A stretch of 12,866 nt of DNA from an uncultured Prevotella sp. (GTDB lineage Bacteria > Bacteroidota > Bacteroidia > Bacteroidales > Bacteroidaceae), in NCBI GenBank assembly GCA_900765465.1, contig CAAFRM010000294.1, forward strand, positions 1-12,866, written 5' to 3'. The notes under the pieces were generated by a model that saw nothing but the letters and a program-made list of their open reading frames with translations, had not been told where the DNA came from and made no database searches. Positions within the stretch are counted from its first letter, which is position 1. Each line of letters opens with the position of its first letter. Shown in pieces: positions 1 through 7,329 of this stretch. Both the position numbers and the translations under genes were made by a program.

Positions 1-3
1 AAG

Positions 4-77
4 TCGGGGCGACAGGATTCGAACCTGCGACCACCTGTTCCCAAAACAGGCGCGCTACCGGGCTGCGCTACACCCCG
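4..77 (-). tRNA. tRNA-Pro (anticodon UGG)
   Basis: Read on the minus strand this is a complete 74-base cloverleaf. The 7-bp acceptor stem pairs CGGGGTG (71-77) with CGCCCCG (5-11), with base 4 as discriminator A. The T arm carries GGTTCGAATCC, and the anticodon stem CCTGT/ACAGG encloses the loop TTTGGGA, giving anticodon TGG at 41-43, which reads proline CCN codons. CCA is not encoded (the next bases are CTT), so it must be added after transcription. A separate promoter lies just upstream. Confidence 0.97.
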
Positions 78-136
78 CTTTCTTCTCACAATGAAATTAC
101 TTCTTTGCAGTAAGCATCATTTCTGAATTGCGGGTG

Positions 137-168
137 CAAAGGTACAACATTTTTCTTATTCCACCAAA
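137..168 (-). promoter_or_regulatory. Bacteroidota-type promoter of tRNA-Pro
   Basis: On the minus strand TTTG (165-168) is followed after 20 bases by TACCTTTG (137-144), matching the TTTG/TAnnTTTG consensus of the primary sigma factor of Bacteroidota. It points at the tRNA gene and would start transcription about 50 bases before it. It lies downstream of the spt terminator, so the tRNA is probably transcribed independently. Confidence 0.75.
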
Positions 169-219
169 TTTTTCAGCATTTTTTTTTGTAAAAATATGCA
201 TTTATTCAGTTTTTTCCCC

Positions 220-249
220 AAAAAAGGGCAACTTCCGAAGAAATTGCCC
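220..249 (-). terminator. Intrinsic terminator of spt
   Basis: On the minus strand a 10-bp stem (240-249 with 226-235, including one G-T pair) closes on a TTCG tetraloop (236-239) and is followed by six T (220-225). This is a textbook Rho-independent terminator with a very stable UUCG loop, 60 bases after the spt stop codon. Confidence 0.88.
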
Positions 250-308
250 CTTTATACCTTATTATATATGACGATTGATGATTTTTCAGCAACCGCATTG
301 TTCTGCCA

Positions 309-1502
309 TTACGCCTTGATGATGCCTTCCTCTACGAAAATCTTCTTCAAGATTTCAACAGCCTGCTCTACCTGCTCTCTTGTATGAGTAGCCATAAGAG
401 CAAAACGCACCAATGTGTCCTGAGGAGCACATGCTGGTGGGATAACAGGATTGATGAACACACCTGCATCATAAGCCAACTTGGTAACAACGAATGTCTT
501 CTCTGCATCACGAACATAGAGAGGAATGATAGGACTCTCAGTCTCACCAATCTCAAAACCTTCCTCACGGAAACGCTTCAAAGCATAATTGGTAACATCC
601 CAAAGATTCTCAAAACGCTCAGGCTCCTCCTGGATGATATGGAGAGCCTCAAGAGCAGCAGCCGTTGCAGCAGGAGTGTTAGATGCACTGAAGATGTAAG
701 TACGGCAGTTGTGACGGAGGAAATTGATAGTATCCTTATCAGAAGCGATAAAACCACCGATAGATGCCAGACTCTTAGAGAAGGTACCCATGATAAGATC
801 CACCTCATCTGTCAAGCCGAAATGATCGCAGACACCACGTCCCTGCTTACCAAACACGCCAAGGCCATGAGCCTCATCTACCATGATAGAGCAGTTGTAC
901 TTATGCTTCAACTTCACGATTTCTGGCAAGTTAGCCAAATCGCCCTCCATAGAGAACACGCCATCCACAACGATGAGCTTGACTGCATCCTCAGGAAGCT
1001 TAGAGAGCACGCGCTCCAAATCTTCCATATCGTTGTGCTTGTAGTGAAGCTGGGTAGCGAATGAAAGACGACGGCCATCTACGATACTGGCATGATCACG
1101 GTCGTCACAGATGATATAATCACCGCGGCCTACAACACATGCCAACACGCCCTGGTTTACAGAGAAACCAGTAGAGAAGCACAATGTCTCATCCTTGCCC
1201 ATAAACTCAGCAAGCTCTTTTTCGAGCTGCACATGCAAATCGAGTGTACCATTGAGGAAGCGGCTACCAGCACAGCCAGAGCCGTACTTGTCGAGAGCAG
1301 CCTTAGCTGCATCGATAACTCGCTGATCATTAGTCAAACCCTGGTAAGCATTAGAACCGAACATCAGGATCTTATGACCATCGATGTCAGTTACCTCTGT
1401 CATCTGCTTACTTGTGATCTCACGGAAGTATGGATACACACCGGCTTCCATATACTTCTGAGGTACACGATAATTCTTGTATCTTTCTTGTAATTGTCCC
1501 AT
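309..1502 (-). CDS. spt: Serine palmitoyltransferase (first enzyme of sphingolipid synthesis)
   Basis: This 397-residue protein is a pyridoxal-phosphate enzyme of the alpha-oxoamine synthase family. It should condense L-serine with palmitoyl-CoA (or a branched acyl-CoA) to 3-ketosphinganine in the cytoplasm. Visible are the GSGCAGSRFLNGT substrate loop (74-86), His137 in DDRDHASI, expected to stack on the cofactor ring, DEAHGLG (209-215) contacting the cofactor, and GTFSKSLAS (239-247) with Schiff-base Lys243. Arg366, before ALMATHT, is the likely carboxylate-binding arginine. The length is normal, and the N-terminus (VYPYFREI, then FGSNAYQGL) matches Bacteroides-type SPT as I recall it. The relatives KBL (glycine C-acetyltransferase) and BioF are the alternatives; the SRFLNGT and ATHT segments and the lineage favour SPT. 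The gene is divergent from a sphingosine-kinase-like gene and ends at a strong terminator. Confidence 0.88.
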   Translation of the reverse strand: MGQLQERYKNYRVPQKYMEAGVYPYFREITSKQMTEVTDIDGHKILMFGSNAYQGLTNDQRVIDAAKAALDKYGSGCAGSRFLNGTLDLHVQLEKELAEFMGKDETLCFSTGFSVNQGVLACVVGRGDYIICDDRDHASIVDGRRLSFATQLHYKHNDMEDLERVLSKLPEDAVKLIVVDGVFSMEGDLANLPEIVKLKHKYNCSIMVDEAHGLGVFGKQGRGVCDHFGLTDEVDLIMGTFSKSLASIGGFIASDKDTINFLRHNCRTYIFSASNTPAATAAALEALHIIQEEPERFENLWDVTNYALKRFREEGFEIGETESPIIPLYVRDAEKTFVVTKLAYDAGVFINPVIPPACAPQDTLVRFALMATHTREQVEQAVEILKKIFVEEGIIKA

Positions 1503-1554
1503 TATAATAGGTGTACTTTATTTCTATTTTAATTTATTTTCTAGTTTCAGGGTG

Positions 1555-1562
1555 CAAAGATA
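1555..1562 (-). promoter_or_regulatory. Candidate -7 box of spt
   Basis: The minus strand reads TATCTTTG here, a full match to the Bacteroidota TAnnTTTG element, about 52 bases before the spt start codon. No clear TTTG lies 19-21 bases further upstream, so the -33 element is weak or an activator may help. It stands back to back with the promoter of the lipid kinase gene. Confidence 0.6.
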
Positions 1563-1633
1563 CAAAAAAAGACTAATATAACCGCTTTTTTCCTAAGAAA
1601 GTTTACTTTTATGCTTTTTTTAGTAGATATTTC

Positions 1634-1663
1634 TTGCCATTTTAGGGATTTTTATTACTTTTG
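1634..1663 (+). promoter_or_regulatory. Promoter of the lipid kinase gene
   Basis: TTG (1634-1636) and TACTTTTG (1656-1663) are 19 bases apart and fit the Bacteroidota -33/-7 pattern. The predicted transcript would have a leader of about 25 bases before the ATG at 1695. The 192-base space shared with spt holds both promoters and would allow joint control. Confidence 0.7.
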
Positions 1664-1694
1664 CAGTTTAAAAATACAATTTCTTGACTAAGAT

Positions 1695-2735
1695 ATGAAA
1701 AAAAAGATAGTTTTCATCATGAACCCGATTTCTGGAACCAGCAGCAAAGCGGCGGTTCCCAGTTTGATAGATTCTACTTTGGACAAGGAGCAGTTCGAGT
1801 ACGAGATAAAAATGACTGAAAGACCAGGACACGCCTCAGAACTGGCAGCCGAAGCCAGAGACAACCACGCAGACATCGTGGTGGCTGTAGGTGGCGATGG
1901 CACTGTGAACGAGGTAGCCCGTTCCCTCGTCCATTCCGACTCTGCATTAGGCATTCTGCCTTGCGGCTCAGGAAACGGCCTGGCGCGCCACCTGCTGTTG
2001 CCAATGAACTTGAAGAAGAGCATTGAGATCATCAACGCCTGCGAAATACACGACCTAGACTACGGAGTCATCAACGAATACCCATTCTTCTGCACTTGCG
2101 GAATGGGCTTCGACGCCTTTGTCAGTATGAAGTTTGCAGAAAGCGGAAAGCGTGGACCGATCAGCTATGCAGAGAACATCCTGAGAGAAGGCTTAAAATA
2201 TGAGCCTGAAACATATACTCTGGAGGATGAGACAGGAACAAAACAATATAAAGCGTTTCTCATCTCATGTGCCAACGCTTCCCAATACGGCAACAACGCC
2301 TATATTGCCCCACAGGCATCTATGAGCGATGGATTGATGGATGTGGTCATCATGGAACCGTTTGATGTCATCGAAGCTTCACAGGTTAGTTTCGACATGT
2401 TCAACAAGACCCTCGACAAAAACTCGAAGATCAAGTCTTTCCGTTGCAAGAAGCTCCACATCACCCGCAGCAAGCCAGGTGTCATCCATTATGATGGCGA
2501 CCCTGTGATGACCGGCGCCGACATAGATGTGCACATGGAAGAAAAAGGCATCAAGATGATTGTAAATCCGTTTGCAGACAAGAGTGTGCGCAAGCCGAAC
2601 GTCATCCAATCAGCCTTTGCCGATTTCTTCAACGACATCAATGTTGTACGCGATGACATTCACAAAGACATCCAGCGCCAAAGCAAACGAGTAGGAGCCA
2701 TCAGCAAGCTCGTACAGAGAAAGCTGAACCTCTAG
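1695..2735 (+). CDS. Diacylglycerol/sphingosine kinase-family lipid kinase
   Basis: This 346-residue soluble protein has the DAGK catalytic fold shared by bacterial DgkB/YegS and eukaryotic sphingosine and ceramide kinases. It should phosphorylate a lipid hydroxyl with a nucleotide triphosphate at the inner membrane face. Visible are NPISGT (10-15), the nucleotide-binding GGDGTVNEV (66-74), PCGSGNGLA (89-97), the MSDGLMDVV segment (210-218), and DGDP (267-270), typical of the C-terminal half. The GSGN motif resembles sphingosine kinases (GSGNALA) more than the GTxND motif common in DgkB. Beyond about residue 292 is a basic, probably helical 55-residue tail not needed for the core fold. The gene is divergent from spt, so a long-chain base or ceramide is a plausible substrate; diacylglycerol or undecaprenol remain possible. 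Family assignment is firm, substrate is inference. Confidence 0.85.
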   Translation: MKKKIVFIMNPISGTSSKAAVPSLIDSTLDKEQFEYEIKMTERPGHASELAAEARDNHADIVVAVGGDGTVNEVARSLVHSDSALGILPCGSGNGLARHLLLPMNLKKSIEIINACEIHDLDYGVINEYPFFCTCGMGFDAFVSMKFAESGKRGPISYAENILREGLKYEPETYTLEDETGTKQYKAFLISCANASQYGNNAYIAPQASMSDGLMDVVIMEPFDVIEASQVSFDMFNKTLDKNSKIKSFRCKKLHITRSKPGVIHYDGDPVMTGADIDVHMEEKGIKMIVNPFADKSVRKPNVIQSAFADFFNDINVVRDDIHKDIQRQSKRVGAISKLVQRKLNL

Positions 2736-2738
2736 CCC

Positions 2739-3434
2739 TTACCAAATATAGAATTCTTCCGTAATTTTCGCATACCACTCTGACCGGTTCCCCTCGGAAT
2801 CGGTCATTGTTTTTATAGTATTTTCCATTCCATTATACCGATGTTTTGCAAATGACAGAAGATAACGTTTCGGCTGTTTGCGCTCCACAGTCTTAACGCC
2901 ACACTGCCTGATAAGATAAAATCCTAGCATACAAGCTTCCGACACAACCACCTCAAGAACCTCTGAAGGAACAATCACGGAAAAAACGCCATCATCACTC
3001 AGTAGCATTTTTGCACCCCTGAAAAGATCCCTGAAAGGCAAACTATCCGTATGGCGGGCCATCGTACGTTTACTGTCTGGATTTTTTAGACTATTCAAGA
3101 AGAAAGGAGGATTGCTTACGATTGCATCAAAAGACTCCTCAGAATGATAGTCCTGCAATCGGCAGCACTCTATTTCGACACGATCGGCAAAAGGACTTGC
3201 AGCCACATTCTCAGCAGCCTCCTCACAAGCCTCTCCGTCCATATCAATACCCAGCACCTGCGCCTCAGGGAAGCGCTGCGCCATCATCAGCGAAATGAGT
3301 CCGGTACCCGACCCGACATCCAAAATACGTTTACCGCCAGGTGCCCATGCCCCCAGCAGCACACCATCCGTTCCCACTTTCATGGCGCAACGATCCTGAT
3401 GAATCTCAAATTGTTTGAATTTAAATCCTGTCAT
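2739..3434 (-). CDS. trmN6: tRNA1(Val) (adenine(37)-N6)-methyltransferase, TrmN6/YfiC family
   Basis: The 231-residue protein is a Rossmann-fold S-adenosylmethionine methyltransferase expected to form m6A at A37 of tRNA1-Val. The N-terminus FKFKQFEIHQDRCAMKVGTDGVLLG (residues 4 onward, given here as a family hallmark) is typical of YfiC. SAM-binding motif I is LDVGSGTGLI (38-47), the acidic ribose-binding segment is GIDMD (62-66), and the catalytic motif is NPPFF (108-112). I chose the ATG at 3434: the reading frame continues to a TTG at 3461, but family members begin near FKFKQF and a possible -7 box overlaps that TTG. The gene converges with the lipid kinase gene, with 3 bases between stop codons, and is divergent from lon. 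Confidence 0.88.
   Translation of the reverse strand: MTGFKFKQFEIHQDRCAMKVGTDGVLLGAWAPGGKRILDVGSGTGLISLMMAQRFPEAQVLGIDMDGEACEEAAENVAASPFADRVEIECCRLQDYHSEESFDAIVSNPPFFLNSLKNPDSKRTMARHTDSLPFRDLFRGAKMLLSDDGVFSVIVPSEVLEVVVSEACMLGFYLIRQCGVKTVERKQPKRYLLSFAKHRYNGMENTIKTMTDSEGNRSEWYAKITEEFYIW
2782..2816 (+). terminator. Possible terminator of the lipid kinase gene inside trmN6
   Basis: GACCGGTT (2782-2789) pairs with AATCGGTC (2798-2805) with one G-T pair and an 8-base loop, followed by ATTGTTTTTAT. It would end the kinase transcript about 80 bases past its stop codon. The same bases encode the C-terminal part of trmN6 on the other strand, which limits how freely the hairpin could evolve. The tail is not pure T, so confidence is moderate. 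Confidence 0.5.
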
Positions 3435-3458
3435 AGTTTTACTTTTAAAATAGTAACG

Positions 3459-3466
3459 CAAAAATC
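3459..3466 (-). promoter_or_regulatory. Weak candidate -7 box of trmN6
   Basis: The minus strand reads GATTTTTG, one base off TAnnTTTG, 24 bases before the ATG at 3434. No convincing -33 element is visible. If real, transcription would begin downstream of the TTG at 3461 and confirm the ATG as the start. Confidence 0.3.
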
Positions 3467-3519
3467 AGCATTTTATTACAGTCTTCTTGCTTATATTAAT
3501 AATAATATCTAATAAAGAG

Positions 3520-3561
3520 GTGATTTTCGGAAAAAACGATGGGATTCTCGGCAAAAATCAC
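3520..3561. promoter_or_regulatory. Repeat pair at the -33 region of lon, possible regulator site
   Basis: Two 15-base direct repeats, GATTTTCGGAAAAAA (3522-3536) and GATTCTCGGCAAAAA (3543-3557), start exactly 21 bases apart, about two helical turns. The outer ends also form an inverted repeat, GTGATTTT (3520-3527) with AAAATCAC (3554-3561). The second copy covers where the -33 element should be, directly before the lon -7 box, and no TTTG is present there. This layout suits a regulator bound on one face of the DNA. Which protein is unknown. Confidence 0.5.
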
Positions 3562-3569
3562 TAACTTTG
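3562..3569 (+). promoter_or_regulatory. -7 box of lon
   Basis: TAACTTTG matches the Bacteroidota -7 element exactly. A good -33 element is absent and replaced by the repeat pair just upstream. The predicted leader of about 95-100 bases is long compared with other promoters here and contains an inverted repeat and a duplicated segment. Confidence 0.65.
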
Positions 3570-3579
3570 CACCCTATAA

Positions 3580-3601
3580 GCATATATTCAAGAGAATATG
3601 C
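3580..3601 (+). repeat. Inverted repeat at the start of the lon leader
   Basis: GCATATATTC (3580-3589) and GAATATGC (3594-3601) are near-complementary arms, with two extra bases in the left arm, around a 4-base centre. Lying just past the predicted start site, it could be a 5' RNA hairpin or an operator. It does not match the CIRCE heat-shock operator. Confidence 0.5.
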
Positions 3602-3694
3602 ACTCCAAAAAGTGTTTATCAAAATAGAACAGAAATTCATATACACCCCAAAAAGTGTTTATCAAATAGAATATGAACAGAAATTCGAATACAC
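3602..3694 (+). repeat. Imperfect tandem duplication spanning the lon start codon
   Basis: A segment of 45 bases (3602-3646) recurs as 50 bases (3645-3694) with a 43-base period. Both hold CCAAAAAGTGTTTATCAAA and CAGAAATTC followed by ATACAC. Differences are a few substitutions, one A fewer in a run, and six extra bases in copy 2 that include the lon ATG. Copy 1 lacks that ATG, so it looks like a duplicated translation start region of which only copy 2 is used. Confidence 0.85.
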
Positions 3695-6150
3695 AAATCC
3701 AGATGATAGCCGACTTTGAGGGCGATGCATCCGTATTGATACAAGAAAGGGAGGCAGGAATCTATCCTACCCTCTGCACTCGCGACCTGGTGGTTTTTCC
3801 ATCCGTGCTTACTCCTATCTTGATAGGCAGGGCGGAAAGCAAGGAGTTGGCAAACATGCTGGAGCAAAATCCAGAAACAGTATTCTGCATCTTTTGCCAG
3901 AAGCATGCGGACATAGACTCACCTAATCAGGAAGACTTGTACGAAACCGGAACATTTGCCAAGTTGATGAGAGTCATCAATATGCCAAACGATGAGCATC
4001 AGAAGACCATCATCGTACAGGGTTTAGGCAGATGCAAGATGAAGCAGATTGTAGATAAGGAACCATTCTACCTTGCCGATGTAGAAAGTCTGCCAGAAAC
4101 CTGGCCTACCGAAAAGGAAGCCAAGGATCCTATGTTCAAGGCATTGACCCAAACTTTCTTCGAGGAATCTATCAAATTCATTCAGTACAATGAGAACATT
4201 CCCAACGAGGCTGTCTATGCGATCAATGAGATTACCAATCGCTTCGTGAAATGCAACTTCATCTGCACCTCCCTGCCTTTTACGGCAGAAGACAAGATCA
4301 AGATGCTGGAACAGGAGAAGCTGTCAGAGCGACTGATAGAGGCACTCAAGGCCTTGCACAAGGAGCAGAAACTGCTCTACCTGCAAAATGAAATCAGGAA
4401 CAAGACGCAGTTTGATCTCGACGAGCAGCAGAAGGAATATTACCTGAAGCAGCAGATCAAGAACATCAAGGAAGAGCTGGGCGAAGGCGAAAGCAGTCCG
4501 GAAAAGAAGGAGCTGCTCGAAAAAGCCAAGACCAAGAAATGGAACGAGGCAACCCAGAAGGTTTTTCAGAAAGAGTTGGCCAAACTCGACAACATCCATC
4601 CTCAGAGCCCAGACTACCCTATCCAGCTCAACTATCTGCAGACGCTGGTAGATTTGCCTTGGGGCGAATACACCGAGGATGACCTCAGCCTGTCTCATGC
4701 CCAGAAGATTCTCAACCAGGACCACTACGGCATGGAGAAAGTAAAGGAACGCATCCTGGAATATCTTGCCGTAAGATCCCTGAAGGGTGGAATGCAGAGT
4801 CCGATTCTCTGCCTCTATGGTCCTCCGGGAGTCGGCAAGACCAGTCTGGGCAAGAGCATTGCCAAGGCCATGAAGCGCAAATACGTGAGAATGTCTCTGG
4901 GCGGTCTGCACGATGAAGCCGAGATTCGCGGTCACCGCCGCACTTATATCGGAGCCATGCCTGGCCGCATTGTCAAGAACATCCTCAAGGCAGGCAGCAG
5001 CAACCCTGTCTTCATTCTCGACGAGATAGACAAGGTTTCAGCCAACAACCACCAGGGTGATCCAGCATCAGCCTTGCTTGAAGTACTCGACCCAGAGCAG
5101 AACAACACCTTCCACGACAATTACCTGGATGTGGATTACGATCTCTCTAAGGTTCTCTTCATCGCAACCGCCAATGACATCAGCTCAATCCCACGTCCTT
5201 TGCTCGACCGAATGGAGCTCATCGAAGTAGGTGGCTACATTACGGAGGAGAAGATAGAGATTGCCAAGCGCCACCTGATTCCGAAGGAATTGGAGAATAC
5301 AGGTCTCGACAAATTCACCCCGAAGGTAAGCTTCAACAAGGCAGCCATTGAGGGCATCATCGAGCACTACACCCGAGAAAGCGGTGTGCGCCAGCTCAAG
5401 AAACAGATCAACAAGGGACTGCGCAAGATGGCCTACAAGCTCGCCTATTCCAAGGAATTGGAGAAGCCATCCATCACCGCAGCAGACCTGAAGGAGATTC
5501 TCGGCACCGCCCCATTCACCCGCGACATCTATCAGGGCAACGATTATGCAGGAGTAGTAACAGGACTTGCATGGACCTCTGTGGGCGGCGAGATTCTCTT
5601 TATCGAAACCTCGCTGAGCAAGGGAAGACAAGGCAAGCTTACCCTGACCGGTAACCTGGGAGATGTGATGAAGGAATCGGCAGTCATCGCCCTGGAATAC
5701 ATCAAGGCGCATATCGACCTGCTGGGCGTGGATTACCGCATCTTTGAAAACTGGAACATCCATATCCACGTACCTGAAGGAGCAACGCCAAAAGACGGTC
5801 CTTCGGCAGGTATTACCATTGCCACCAGTATCGCTTCGGCCATCACCCAGCGCAAGGTTCGCAAGAACATAGCCATGACCGGCGAGATTACCCTTCGCGG
5901 CAAGGTGCTCCCAGTGGGAGGCATCAAGGAGAAGATCCTGGCAGCCAAGCGTGCCGGCATTACAGACATCGTGATCTGCAAGGAAAACAAGAAGAACATC
6001 CTCGACATTCCAGAAAAGTATCTCAAGGGCGTAGAGTTCCATTATGTAGAAGATGTAGCAGATGTCTGGGAGTTTGCCCTCACCGACGAGAAGGTAAAGC
6101 ACCCTATCGACTTCACCATTCCTGAAAATGACAAAAAAGAAAAGAAATGA
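3673..6150 (+). CDS. lon: ATP-dependent protease Lon
   Basis: The 825-residue protein is a complete LonA-type cytoplasmic protease that unfolds and degrades damaged and regulatory proteins as a ring. The N-terminal substrate-binding domain spans about 30-235, followed by a long coiled-coil linker (about 215-300). The AAA+ module has Walker A GPPGVGKT (383-390), Walker B FILDEID (447-453), sensor 1 ATAND (498-502) and Arg513 as probable arginine finger. The protease domain has PKDGPSAG (706-713) with catalytic Ser711 and the dyad lysine in GGIKEK, probably Lys754 by spacing to E. coli. Residues after 805 form a short charged tail. An in-frame TAG at 3667-3669 shows that the ATG at 3673 is the most upstream possible start. 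The stop codon overlaps the tgt start (ATGA), implying translational coupling. The repeats before the gene suggest regulated expression. Confidence 0.98.
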   Translation: MNRNSNTQIQMIADFEGDASVLIQEREAGIYPTLCTRDLVVFPSVLTPILIGRAESKELANMLEQNPETVFCIFCQKHADIDSPNQEDLYETGTFAKLMRVINMPNDEHQKTIIVQGLGRCKMKQIVDKEPFYLADVESLPETWPTEKEAKDPMFKALTQTFFEESIKFIQYNENIPNEAVYAINEITNRFVKCNFICTSLPFTAEDKIKMLEQEKLSERLIEALKALHKEQKLLYLQNEIRNKTQFDLDEQQKEYYLKQQIKNIKEELGEGESSPEKKELLEKAKTKKWNEATQKVFQKELAKLDNIHPQSPDYPIQLNYLQTLVDLPWGEYTEDDLSLSHAQKILNQDHYGMEKVKERILEYLAVRSLKGGMQSPILCLYGPPGVGKTSLGKSIAKAMKRKYVRMSLGGLHDEAEIRGHRRTYIGAMPGRIVKNILKAGSSNPVFILDEIDKVSANNHQGDPASALLEVLDPEQNNTFHDNYLDVDYDLSKVLFIATANDISSIPRPLLDRMELIEVGGYITEEKIEIAKRHLIPKELENTGLDKFTPKVSFNKAAIEGIIEHYTRESGVRQLKKQINKGLRKMAYKLAYSKELEKPSITAADLKEILGTAPFTRDIYQGNDYAGVVTGLAWTSVGGEILFIETSLSKGRQGKLTLTGNLGDVMKESAVIALEYIKAHIDLLGVDYRIFENWNIHIHVPEGATPKDGPSAGITIATSIASAITQRKVRKNIAMTGEITLRGKVLPVGGIKEKILAAKRAGITDIVICKENKKNILDIPEKYLKGVEFHYVEDVADVWEFALTDEKVKHPIDFTIPENDKKEKK

Positions 6151-7274
6151 AATTTGAACTACAAGTAACAGATAAGGCAAGCGATGCTCGCACCGGCATC
6201 ATCACCACCGACCACGGACAGATCAAGACTCCGATCTTCATGCCTGTGGGAACTGTGGGCAGCGTAAAGGGTGTACATTTCGAAGAATTGCGCCAGCAGG
6301 TAAAGGCCCAGATCATCCTGGGAAACACCTACCATCTCTACCTGCGCCCGGGACTCGAAGTCATCAAGGCGGCAGGCGGACTGCATAAGTTCAACGGCTG
6401 GGACCGTCCTATCCTCACCGACAGTGGCGGCTTCCAGGTATTCTCGCTTACCGGAATCCGCAAGCTCAGAGAAGAGGGCTGCGAGTTCCGTTCGCACATT
6501 GATGGCAGCAAGCACTTCTTCACTCCAGAGAACGTGATGGATACAGAGCGCATCATCGGTGCCGACATCATGATGGCTTTCGATGAGTGTCCTCCCGGAC
6601 AGAGCGACTTCATGTATGCGAAGAAGAGTCTGGAGATGACCCAGCGCTGGCTCGACCGCTGCATCAAGCGCTTCGACGAGACAGAACCTCTCTACGGTTA
6701 TCAGCAGAGCCTCTTCCCTATCGTCCAGGGCTGTACTTTCCCAGAGCTGCGCCGCGAAGCAGCCAAGTACATTGCCGACAAGGGAGCCGACGGAAATGCC
6801 ATCGGCGGTCTTGCTGTAGGCGAGCCTACCGAGGTGATGTATGAGATGATCGAGGTGGTGAATGAGATTCTGCCAAAGGACAAGCCTCGCTATCTGATGG
6901 GTGTAGGAACTCCCCAGAACCTGCTCGAGGCCATAGAGCGCGGTGTTGATATGTTCGACTGCGTAATGCCAACCCGCAACGGCCGCAATGCGATGCTCTT
7001 TACCTATAATGGTACGATGAACATGCGCAACAAGAAGTGGGAGATGGATTTCAGTCCAGTGGATCCAGACGGCTGCGACATCGACCAGATAACCACCAAG
7101 GCCTACCTGCACCATCTCTTCAAGGCCCAGGAGCTCCTTGCCATGCAGATTGCCAGCATCCACAACCTGTCGTTCTATCTCCGTCTCGTTACAGATGCAC
7201 GCCACCATATCGAGCAGGGCGACTTCGTAGAGTGGAAACGCTCTATCATCGATCAACTCGGCCGACGAATCTAG
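6147..7274 (+). CDS. tgt: tRNA-guanine transglycosylase (queuosine synthesis)
   Basis: The 375-residue enzyme exchanges guanine-34 of tRNAs with GUN anticodons for preQ1, the first tRNA-bound step to queuosine. The TIM-barrel hallmarks are GNTYHLYLRPG (59-69), TDSGGFQVFSL (91-101) with catalytic Asp92, QGC (194-196), GGLAVGE (220-226), and DCVMPTRNGRN (271-281) with nucleophile Asp271. The usual zinc site CxCxxC...H is changed: anchoring on AYLHHL (319-324), the ligand positions are Asp308, Cys310, Asp313 and His339, so two of three cysteines are missing. Otherwise the protein looks intact and of normal length. It overlaps lon by four bases. No preQ1 riboswitch is possible in that junction, so expression depends on the lon transcript or on a promoter inside lon. 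Confidence 0.96.
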   Translation: MKFELQVTDKASDARTGIITTDHGQIKTPIFMPVGTVGSVKGVHFEELRQQVKAQIILGNTYHLYLRPGLEVIKAAGGLHKFNGWDRPILTDSGGFQVFSLTGIRKLREEGCEFRSHIDGSKHFFTPENVMDTERIIGADIMMAFDECPPGQSDFMYAKKSLEMTQRWLDRCIKRFDETEPLYGYQQSLFPIVQGCTFPELRREAAKYIADKGADGNAIGGLAVGEPTEVMYEMIEVVNEILPKDKPRYLMGVGTPQNLLEAIERGVDMFDCVMPTRNGRNAMLFTYNGTMNMRNKKWEMDFSPVDPDGCDIDQITTKAYLHHLFKAQELLAMQIASIHNLSFYLRLVTDARHHIEQGDFVEWKRSIIDQLGRRI

Positions 7275-7275
7275 C

Positions 7276-7296
7276 TTGAGCGTTGAGCATTGAACT
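7276..7296 (+). repeat. Three tandem heptads in the tgt/permease spacer
   Basis: TTGAGCG, TTGAGCA and TTGAACT follow each other without gaps (7276-7296) right after the tgt stop codon. Related heptads (TTGAAAC, TTGACCA, TTGAATC) occur in the spacer after the permease gene. The function is unknown. Confidence 0.7.
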
Positions 7297-7297
7297 T

Positions 7298-7314
7298 TAT
7301 AGGATGCTCCTATA
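7298..7314 (+). repeat. Short perfect hairpin before the permease gene
   Basis: TATAGGA (7298-7304) and TCCTATA (7308-7314) are perfect inverted arms with a 3-base loop, 15 bases before the permease ATG. The following bases (CATATTTTACATT) are only partly T-rich, so it is not a clear terminator. It could be a processing or stability element in the mRNA. Confidence 0.6.
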
Positions 7315-7329
7315 CATATTTTACATTAA

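Noticed and set aside
196..387. Small plus-strand open frame of 63 codons between tRNA-Pro and spt
   Set aside because: It runs through the spt terminator into the antisense of spt, with no promoter pointing at it and no recognisable product.
3580..3601. CIRCE heat-shock operator before lon
   Set aside because: The arms GCATATATTC/GAATATGC and the 4-base centre do not match TTAGCACTC-N9-GAGTGCTAA.
6120..6150. preQ1 riboswitch before tgt
   Set aside because: lon and tgt overlap by four bases, so no leader exists, and no such structure is visible at the end of lon.
5185..7256. Long open frames antisense to lon and tgt (331 and 365 codons)
   Set aside because: They are exact shadows of strongly conserved lon and tgt coding DNA, show no recognisable domain and have no promoter or start context. 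Codon bias explains the lack of stops.
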